64,000 nt of DNA. It comes from Capniomyces stellatus. Taxonomy: Eukaryota; Kickxellomycota; Harpellomycetes; Harpellales; Legeriomycetaceae. Where the stretch lies: positions 196,024 through 260,023 of the forward strand of contig LUVW01000013.1 in the NCBI GenBank assembly GCA_001661515.1, given 5' to 3'. A model generated the notes under the pieces. It was not told where the DNA came from. It was given only the letters and a program-made list of their open reading frames with translations, and did no database searches. This document shows, piece after piece, positions 56,872 through 64,000 of the stretch (position 1 is the first letter of the stretch; each line of letters opens with the position of its first letter). Made by a program: the position numbers and the translations under genes.

Positions 56872-57298
56872 ATGTCAAGAGCCTCAAAGCTAACATTCGC
56901 GGGATCAATATTATTCTCAGCAATAACGATCTGGGGTGTCCATAAGGTCCAGGATATTGAAAGAGAGGTAAATTGGCCAGAAACAATACTAAAAACGTGT
57001 ATTCATGTGCTTGGTCAATAAAATCGCAGGACGGCATTATTGAGGCCTAAATGTTTATTTTGTTTTAATAATGATAAATCTTCCAGCAACAACCATGATA
57101 TTAATGACAACGAAAATTACAATGATGATAACCTGGTTATAGACTGTGCACTTGGGTGTGATTAAGGATGAAGAAAGACGAAAGAATAAAAAAAAGAATA
57201 TCGCTGAATATAAAGAGCAACAAATGCTGCATGCAGAGTTGATTAAAGACCAACCCGAATTTAAAAAGGGCGAGCCGCCGCAAAACAGCTCAGACTAG
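56872..57298 (+). CDS. PET117: Cytochrome c oxidase assembly factor Pet117
   Basis: Exons 56872-56967 and 57143-57298, phase 0, give 83 residues. Pet117 is a small mitochondrial protein needed for cytochrome c oxidase assembly, coupling Cox15 (heme A synthase) oligomers. The N-terminal motif MSRASKLTFAGSILFSAITI holds a single membrane segment followed by HKVQDIERE. Exon 2 continues with VHLGVIKDEERRKNKKKN, the family's HxGV(I/V)xDxERR block, and a charged helix (EYKEQQMLHAELIKDQPEF). Both halves are needed for the family pattern, which supports the intron. Confidence 0.92.
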
Positions 57299-59155
57299 CA
57301 TAGGTTTGTATATTGAAGCTTTGAGGGCATATAAACGTTATGTATTGACTCAAATGCTTTATCAGCTCCAGTTTAGTGCACCACTAGATTTATCTACGCC
57401 GGCCAAGTTTAACTATTCTTCTTTTAACCATTCACCACTATACTACGTTTAATACACTTTGGAGTTGTTTATGATACTGTTTTGGCCTCAAGAGTAGACA
57501 TGGTATCGAGTGATTTGGCTGTGTTTTTGGTTAGGAAGCTTGGTCACTCTATTAATTAGATCAACGATAGCGATGATAATAAACGAAACCAAACCAACCC
57601 TATATAATTCCAACAATCCCAGACCTTTGAAGTATAATTGGCTGAAAAACAGTTTTCTGGCACGATTTAGGGTTATTAGAGCTCGATTGCGCCAAGTGTT
57701 GTCATGTCTTTTTATTCTCTTTTATTGTATTGAAAGAAACAGGCGCCTTTCTGTTTTATGACACTGACACTCTATCTTGAGCGGCTTCGCTTTTCCAGAC
57801 TCGTTTGTTTGTATTAAAGCGCGCCGGTGATTCACCGCTATAAATATTAACTCAACTGGTGATGTCCTTCTCTGCACTTTGCATACTCCATGATTTATTA
57901 TTATTATTGACCAAGAGCTGGCGTTTCCAATCCAGGCGAATATAAACACAGCCTTTTTTTTTTATCAGAGTACATATTCTAAATAGAACGCAAATATTTA
58001 TTCCAGCTCAAGCGCTTCCTATTTTTATAATAAAAAAAAGGTTTAGTTGTTGTGCCTGCATGCCAATAAAAGGGCAGGCTAAACAAACTACAAACAGTCC
58101 TGATGGTGTGGTAAAGTCTGTTCGCCAATATCTAGGATAAAGGGTTCGTTGGCACTAACAAAAATACAATTTCGTTGGGACTCGAAATATGGTATTGATC
58201 TTTCTTTTTTCGTTTAGCGCCATCATTTTGCTTTTCGTTTGCCAACTAAACAAACAGTTTTTATTGGTGGAAAGATCAGCGGAAAAACAATAATATTCAA
58301 TCCTATTGGACTTTTAGTTTTATAAACCAATTGCCTCCTCTAAAATACAATGTGGTACGAGGATTATTTTAGCTTTTTTCTTTGATTGTAAAGGTTTACT
58401 TGTCGCGAATGTTTAATTTAATTAGCCTTCATTTATTTTTATTTTGCCCTTATTTTATTTTTTTTTCGCCTTCAATTTTTATTTATTCAGTTTCCAACAA
58501 CCAGGAATTGCGATTCTGTTGTTGTATACTCGAGTCTAGTCGTTCTCTTAATCAGTTTAATTTTAGCCACAACTACTTTTCAATAGATTGTATTGTCCCT
58601 GCTTCATTGTGGCAAGTAGAATGCTCATCTTTTATTGAAACAAACATCACTAGTGAATTAAAATAGACTGTGTAAAGCGGTCTAGTAAATTTGAATTGGT
58701 AGTAAATCAGTTACAAGGCTTGCAAACAATGTAAAGTCCGAACAACTATTATCATGACTAAAAGCTTAAAGCAAACAATAACAATAATAAAGAAATTTAA
58801 CAAAAAAAAAAGCTATTGCTTTGCTTTAGACTCTTGCATTCATTATGTCAAGGCTGTACGTTTTGTATAAAAAATCGAGCTGCAGCCTATTTAAGCCCAT
58901 TTTTTTCATTATTACCTTGGTTACTGTTTAGTAAAAAAATCTGTGTTCTTTAATAACTAAAGCCCAACATATAAATACTTGCTGTGGGCACTAAAGAATA
59001 AAAGTGCATTTCATCCTATATATAATATATCAACAATAAATATTTTCACTACAGTCGCAACTCTAGATCTGCACATTTTCATTTCAAACTAAATTAACAG
59101 ACTGACAAGACTAGTCAAGTACCAGCAAGCTTACCTCCCTAATCGCTTTAACAGA
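57299..59155. other. Long intergenic region, no gene seen
   Basis: This is AT-rich. A minus-strand frame at 57722-57949 contains a charged stretch (SGKAKPLKIECQCHKTERR) that could be an exon, but no gene model could be built around it. No tRNA is seen. Confidence 0.4.
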
Positions 59156-59899
59156 ATGACCAGAATATCGCAAGAGTACTTTGACACCGACTTGAAGACA
59201 AGACAAATGGACGGATTTTTCTCAAAATCATCGATGGATGGAAGCTTCTTGGACTACATCAAAGGAAACGAGTCCAAAAATGGTCACGGCCCCATGCCAT
59301 CCGGTATTTACAATGAAAACTCGGATATATGTGACTCATCGATCTGGTCAATCCAACCAATGTCGCCTGAAAAGCTACCTACCTCCAACTCATACATGTT
59401 CATCAACAAGGAAATAATTGATAATGTGAAACGTTCGTCTTTTTCCTCTAGCTGCAGTAGTAGCACCGATGTGCTATCACAGTCACCCCCCAGCAGAAAA
59501 AGCTCCAGCTTCTTTTCCGCCAACGAAGAAGCTAGTCACCACATCTTAATCTTTCAGCCAAAGGACAGCCCATCATACTCGATATGCGCACAGGCAAATA
59601 TACCATTGGCACTAGCAAATAACTTATCAACCATGTACACTAAACGTGACTCAAAGATCAACATTTTGAGAAATGCTTCACAAAGCTTAGAAAAGGAATA
59701 CATCGCATCGGTCCGTGAAAAAAATGCTGCTGGAGGAATATGTGCCCCAGAAAGAGTCATTTTAAAACACGAGATGCTAAGAGATGCACTGTTTAATACT
59801 AGATCCCAGCTGGCTGAGGAAATTAGGGAACTACAGGCGTTGAGGAAAAAATATAGCCTCATCATTCTGGACCATAATGCAACAAACAAACTAAATTAG
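59156..59899 (+). CDS. Unknown 247-residue protein with C-terminal coiled coil
   Basis: This is a single-exon reading frame from the ATG at 59156. The first 150 residues are Ser-rich and disordered (SSFSSSCSSSTDVLSQSPPS). From about residue 165 a helical region runs to the end (DSKINILRNASQSLEKEYIA, RVILKHEMLRDALFNTRSQL, EEIRELQALRKKYSLII) and predicts a coiled coil. No signal peptide, membrane segment or catalytic motif is seen. Codon use and the compact start and stop favour a real gene. I cannot name a family. Possibilities include a scaffold or septum/cytoskeleton-linked protein; none is supported by a motif. Confidence 0.65.
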   Translation: MTRISQEYFDTDLKTRQMDGFFSKSSMDGSFLDYIKGNESKNGHGPMPSGIYNENSDICDSSIWSIQPMSPEKLPTSNSYMFINKEIIDNVKRSSFSSSCSSSTDVLSQSPPSRKSSSFFSANEEASHHILIFQPKDSPSYSICAQANIPLALANNLSTMYTKRDSKINILRNASQSLEKEYIASVREKNAAGGICAPERVILKHEMLRDALFNTRSQLAEEIRELQALRKKYSLIILDHNATNKLN

Positions 59900-59975
59900 C
59901 ATCCTAATTTGTAATTGTTGTACTAGTATCACGCTAATTTACACAATACCTATATTATATGCGCCTGTTTGTATT

Positions 59976-60191
59976 CTACATTAGAGTTCTTTTTGCTTTT
60001 TTTTTTTTTTGCTTTTTTTTTGTTTTTTTTAATATTAAAAAGTACTTCAAGCCCATATCTTGATGCAAAAAGAAAAACATGGCTACTGATATCGCTGCGT
60101 TGGTTGCCATAAAAGTTTCGTACGTTGTTGTTTTCCAGTAATTATAGCTTGGTGCTTTTTCAAAATAACCATGTTTCGCCTCCTGCTTCAT
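59976..60191 (-). CDS. Possible small single-span membrane protein
   Basis: This is a 71-codon frame starting MKQEAKHGYFEKAPSYNYWK, followed by a hydrophobic segment (TFMATNAAISVAMFFFLHQD). The arrangement resembles small mitochondrial inner-membrane subunits, but I do not recognise one. The lysine-rich end comes from T-runs on the plus strand and may be non-coding, so the real C-terminus may lie near 60035 or involve an unseen splice. Confidence 0.3.
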   Translation of the reverse strand: MKQEAKHGYFEKAPSYNYWKTTTYETFMATNAAISVAMFFFLHQDMGLKYFLILKKTKKKQKKKKAKRTLM

Positions 60192-60645
60192 ATGTGTCTC
60201 CCCATATCTCCTGAGTCGAATTTTGAGGTTATTTCTTTTTTACTGAAATATGTTTCGAGCTTTATCTTTTTTTGTTGTTGAGTAAAATTAGCTCGAGCGA
60301 ATCAGTTTTATGGCTTGGCAAATAAGCTTCCTGTATCAATTTATTGGTATGAATGATTTTTAAATTGCTTAAGAGTATCGTTGCAGTAGCCTTAAGTGTT
60401 GAAATATCGAACCAATTGCTGATTTTGGCAAACCAAACCACAATCGTGATTCTATGCATATATCGATTGTCTTTTTGTGTTAAAGCTCCACCGTCGATAA
60501 CCAAACGTTGCCTTATACAATATATACATTTACAAACAATAAGAATGTAGATATTAGAGTGTAGAACATGAATAATAGCAAACAACTAGATGTATCATTC
60601 TGTTCGCTATTATCAAAAGGGTACCATTTTTATTTTATTTTATTT

Positions 60646-60891
60646 TTATTGTGCGATTGACTTTAGTTTTTGTGATTGAATTCCACTGTATGCACAACAC
60701 AAGTTGTAAAAATCAAACACAAGATTATCTGTAGCTCCAGCAACAATTAAAGGTACACCCACATTTGCGACATTGTTGTAGGGATCGATTAGGAGTTTGA
60801 GTGATTTAAACATAACCATGCTGTTTGAAGCGGGATACATAGTACAATGCGTATCTTTGTAAACAACTGCTTTTCTAATCAATGGTTTGTT
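60646..60891 (-). CDS. Possible terminal exon of an unassigned gene
   Basis: An acceptor (CCTAG) at 60892-60896 opens an 81-codon frame ending at 60646. It contains SLKLLIDPYNNVANVGVPLI and NLVFDFYNLCCAYSGIQSQ, hydrophobic and coding-like. Upstream minus-strand pieces (61232-61041, hydrophobic; and SLDFLNDLFDWRP ending near 60905) could be earlier exons of this or another gene, but phases do not join cleanly. The family is not recognised. Confidence 0.25.
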   Translation of the reverse strand, partial: NKPLIRKAVVYKDTHCTMYPASNSMVMFKSLKLLIDPYNNVANVGVPLIVAGATDNLVFDFYNLCCAYSGIQSQKLKSIAQ

Positions 60892-61469
60892 CTAGGTTTT
60901 AAATTATGGACGCCAGTCAAAGAGATCGTTTAGAAAATCAAGGCTTTCTCTGGCCAAGCTATAAAAAAAAACGCTAATCTGTAAAATTGGGTGAATGGGC
61001 TACAAGGTACACTGAATTGAAAACTTAACTCTGATCGGATTCAAAAATCACACGCAGTTATTTCAATAAAGATGAGAAAACCCCATATGTCCAAAGCCCA
61101 GTAAGAAGACCATAGCCAATAGGCGATACGCTGCTTACATGAAACCGACCGGTTATTATATAATGAGAATAGAGTAAACAAATGAAGGAACCTAAATCGA
61201 TATAATTCATCCAACCGCCCTAAATGTTTCAAATTTAAGGATGGTTTAATGACTAAATTAACTGTGAATGTGTCAAAATAAACTCTTTAGTTTCTGAACA
61301 CCCAACTTTAATTGAAAACGCTGGCGTATTTTTTCTTTTCTGTTGAGAACTGCACAAGCTTATTTATACCTGGACTGAATAGAGACGATAAGTAGTCAAG
61401 AATATAAAGAAACTCTATTCCAAGAGCAAACACATACAAGCAAGAGATAATACAAAAGATAAAAAAAAC

Positions 61470-63548
61470 ATGAAATTCGATTTGAAAATAGGCAAGGAAA
61501 CTTACCTTGACATAATTGAGTTTAAAAAATCGATCGAGTTTGATGAGGAATTAGATAGCACAGATGTAGAAAAGTGGGAGTATATTGTCAGTCAATACAA
61601 CAAGTAAGCTGGAAAATAGGGGGGTTTTATCTAGTGTGCTGTGCTTGTAAACCTATGCTAACCACATTCTGAATTGCTTTAAAATCTTGCTTTAAATAGT
61701 ACAACTGAAGAAAAGGTTCAGGTTAAGGAACTAATCGAATACATTGGAATTAAGGAAAGATATTGCAAAAGGTAAGAGTAAAAAAGAGAAGAAAGCATAA
61801 TAAGCCTTCACCCTAAAAAATACAAAAGAAAAAACAAAATATATCTTTAAACTTTGACTTTGCTTGAACATTATTTTTTATTTCCAGCCTTGTAATTCTT
61901 TTTGTGTGTTGGTTCTTGAAAAACAATGGTACTGTTAACGTGTGTACATGGACTGATAAATATGCATAACTTTTCTTTTTTGAATCTTTGTATAGAGATG
62001 TTAAGGATACTGAAGGCGTGGATAGCGAAGGTATCGATGAAAATTTGAAACTAAAGTGCCCCTACTTTCGACCTGAAGCTGAAGTCCCTTTTGCTGACTG
62101 GGAGCGCATAAATACATCATCGCACGTAAAGATAATAGATCTAGATTTGGTTATTGGCCAAGCACTTGCACTGGGAGCAACAGAGCTGAACAGCTTTATT
62201 GAGCAGGTTGAACTAGTTAGTGGGCTTGGGAAAGGCATCAATGCAGTAATTATCTGTAGGTCAAAAGAGCTGGAGTATCTTGAGAAAACCAAAGCAAGCG
62301 AGCTAGATGATAGGCAGCTAAGCGAGTATTTCCTACCACCGCTGGGCTTTGATAAAAACGAAATAGAGGCCATCACGAATGAAGGTCAGAGCGGTCAACA
62401 CGTAAGCTCGTCGGTACTGCTCCTATCTCTGAAGCTACAACAAAGACTTGTACATTTGGGGAAAGAGTGCCCAGTGTTTATTGTGGTTAGCGGGAAGTTG
62501 GCATTTAGCTCTGCTCCTATAATATTTGCCGCAGGCAATGTGCTGATGACTGAAAGGTTCCAGCTTGACACTCGGCTTGTTTCTGTTCCTGCTGGATTCC
62601 TAGATAATAGCAGAGAAGCCGATGCTTCCAAAGCTGCCAACTACGATAGGTTTATCTATCCATTTTCTGGGCTGAGCTTGTGGGCGAATGCTAATGCTAA
62701 TGCTAATACTAATGTGAAGGGATCTTCTGGGCAATTAAACAACGGTAAAACACCACTCGTTTCAGAAAATATTGACTACTTTTATGTCATTTTCTTTTGT
62801 TGGCAGCTCATTTATTTGCCAAAACGATATATTTGGTTATAAATAACTGTGAACTAAGTATAAAAGCTGCTATAATTAGGTACAACTAGGTTCTTTTTAT
62901 ACAAGCCAGACGTCGTGCTCTGTACGCCAGAGTTTAAAGATCTTGGCTGCTCTTACGGGCTATTTCCGGCTAGGAAGTCTGCAAAGTTGGTTGAGACACT
63001 AGCACACGCCGCCAAGTGCCCTAAACCACACACTAGAATGGCTATGTTTAGCTCAATAAACCCTACTATTGAATATCCAGGACCGTCTAAAGTCCAAATC
63101 TGGGAGCAAGAAATCGAGGACTATTTTTCAGTAAGCTAATCGGTTTATTGCGGCTACAACGCAGAGTCCATATCCCTAATTTCTAACATTTGACTATTTC
63201 CTTCTTGTAGTTTGAGCACTCAATAGCGGAAATCGCTGATAGGCTGAAGGACGTTGACCTAGCTTGGGCCAAAGCCTTTGCTAATGGTATAATTTCTACC
63301 CATCCTGAGCTAACTGAGGTGAGTTGTTTGATGTTTACTGAATGATATGTTTAGATGATATTCCTGATATTCCTGATATCAATTATATCAATTATATTTG
63401 ACCTGTTGTCCAACGTCAATTTTGGTATTAAAAATTATAGGAATACGACGGGCTATTAAAATCTGCCAGAATCATGAGTTTTGATGAATGTGTTCAAAAG
63501 GAGATAGAACATACAATAAAACACTGGAAACGATCGTTTATACAGTGA
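61470..63548 (+). CDS. Divergent HIBCH/Ehd3-like crotonase-fold protein (six exons)
   Basis: Exons 61470-61603, 61700-61771, 61996-62744, 62880-63130, 63211-63318 and 63441-63548, all GT-AG with matching phases, give 473 residues (yeast Ehd3 is 500). The pattern follows 3-hydroxyisobutyryl-CoA hydrolases: SSHVKIIDLDLVIGQALALG at the start of the fold, CPVFIVVSGKLAFSSAPIIF where the oxyanion-hole GGG loop should be, LMTERFQLDTRLVSVPAGF where the PETxIGxxPD active-site loop should be, and the C-terminal helices IWEQEIEDYFS|FEHSIAEIADRL and LAWAKAFANGIISTHPELTE. The glycines and catalytic Glu are not conserved, so it is probably not a hydrolase. Fungal Ehd3 is also a mitoribosomal small-subunit protein (mS47), and this may be such a structural relative. 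No clear mitochondrial presequence is seen. Confidence 0.7.
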
Positions 63549-63913
63549 AAGGCCAAATAAAAAACTAAACTATCTTTCTCTGAATGATATCCCATGTTGT
63601 GTATATCCCATGTTGGTTATGTTGGCTAAGTTAGTAGATTTTGGATTTTAAATTAGCATGATTCTTTTTTTTCTTTTTTTCTTTACTGTTTATTTGGGCG
63701 TTGAAAATGGCTGCTTCGAGTCTCTTTGTTGAAAGTCACTTTAATAAACGAAAATATGTTGTGAAGTATTGTTTTGGAAAGGAAAAGTATAAATAGTTTT
63801 GATATTGGACTCAAGAATTCTATAATAATAAAGGTTGGTTTATAAAAGTATAAAAGGCATACAAATTAGTTTTGTTTAACCTTATTTTTTAATTAAAGAA
63901 AACAAAACTCAAT
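63549..63913. other. Convergent intergenic region
   Basis: This is the T-rich 3' flank between the crotonase-fold gene and a minus-strand gene entering from the right edge. Confidence 0.5.
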
Positions 63914-64000
63914 TTAAAGTTGGCTGCTGGGCTCTTTATGTCTGTTCTGCATTCTGTCTAGACTTTCCATCTTTTCCAACTCCAGTATACTCTTTTTAGC
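63914..64000 (-). CDS. C-terminal end of a gene cut by the window edge
   Basis: A minus-strand frame open to the edge ends at a TAA at 63914-63916. It encodes a charged helical tail (KSILELEKMESLDRMQNRHK, then EPSSQL). It is too short to identify. Confidence 0.45.
   Translation of the reverse strand, partial: AKKSILELEKMESLDRMQNRHKEPSSQL

Larger units (their letters stand above)
59900..61469. other. Mostly unassigned region with minus-strand fragments
   Basis: T-runs at 59995-60030 are low-complexity. Two weak minus-strand calls within this stretch are listed separately. I see nothing else I can support. Confidence 0.4.

Noticed and set aside
62745..62879. Extra exon (HLFAKTIYLVINN...) in the crotonase-fold gene
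   Set aside because: Using it needs introns of 10-31 nt or runs into a stop; a single 135-nt intron keeps the frame and family pattern.
1..64000. CRISPR arrays, transposons or insertion sequences
   Set aside because: I saw no spaced direct repeats, transposase or reverse-transcriptase motifs, or terminal repeats; the tandem repeats found are coding or intronic minisatellites.

Overview
The window is AT-rich nuclear DNA from a fungus. The evidence is short GT-AG introns (about 50-200 nt), eukaryote-type tRNA genes, and orthologues of fungal or general eukaryotic factors: ATG18, SWC5, SPT20, SUS1, PET117 and a cytosolic prolyl-tRNA synthetase. A secreted GH17 pair beside a secreted trypsin suggests an early-diverging, possibly animal-associated lineage. 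That placement is a guess, not a demonstration. Most genes are spliced, so I rebuilt exon chains by hand from splice sites, reading frame and family motifs. Exon coordinates are in each entry.

Layout. 0.3-6.3 kb (minus strand): a mitochondrial PPR-like protein and a nine-exon ATG18. 8.0-8.9 kb: deoxyribose-phosphate aldolase. 10.4-17.8 kb: a secreted-protein island with two tandem GH17-like proteins that have lost both catalytic glutamates and carry different C-terminal repeat tails, a decayed gene, and a trypsin-like protease. 18.9-23.4 kb: prolyl-tRNA synthetase and a MED11-like protein with a long acidic N-terminus. 24 kb: a possible microprotein. 26.6-29.6 kb: a chromatin-like WD40 protein. 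30.1-32.9 kb: a 943-residue protein of unknown family. 34.5-35.1 kb: a possible small membrane protein and a tRNA-Asp/tRNA-Leu pair. 35.6-36.8 kb: SWC5. 37.5-41.1 kb: a DUF4211 protein. 41.4-43.8 kb: NAT9 and a DNAJC12 homologue, tail to tail. 46.4-53.1 kb: a giant SPT20. 54-57.3 kb: a ZNF706/4F5-like zinc protein, SUS1 and PET117. 59.2-59.9 kb: an unknown coiled-coil protein. 61.5-63.5 kb: a divergent HIBCH/Ehd3-like crotonase-fold protein. The right edge cuts a minus-strand gene.

How the genes relate. Several encode transcription or chromatin factors (MED11-like, WD40, SWC5, DUF4211, SPT20, SUS1), and two of these belong to SAGA. Others are mitochondrial (PPR, PET117, Ehd3-like). There is no operon logic; gene order is mostly incidental. 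The exception is the 10-18 kb island, where duplicated secreted genes share promoter spacing and 3' flank sequence. Two assembly gaps (22 and 23 N) lie inside repeats of coding genes.
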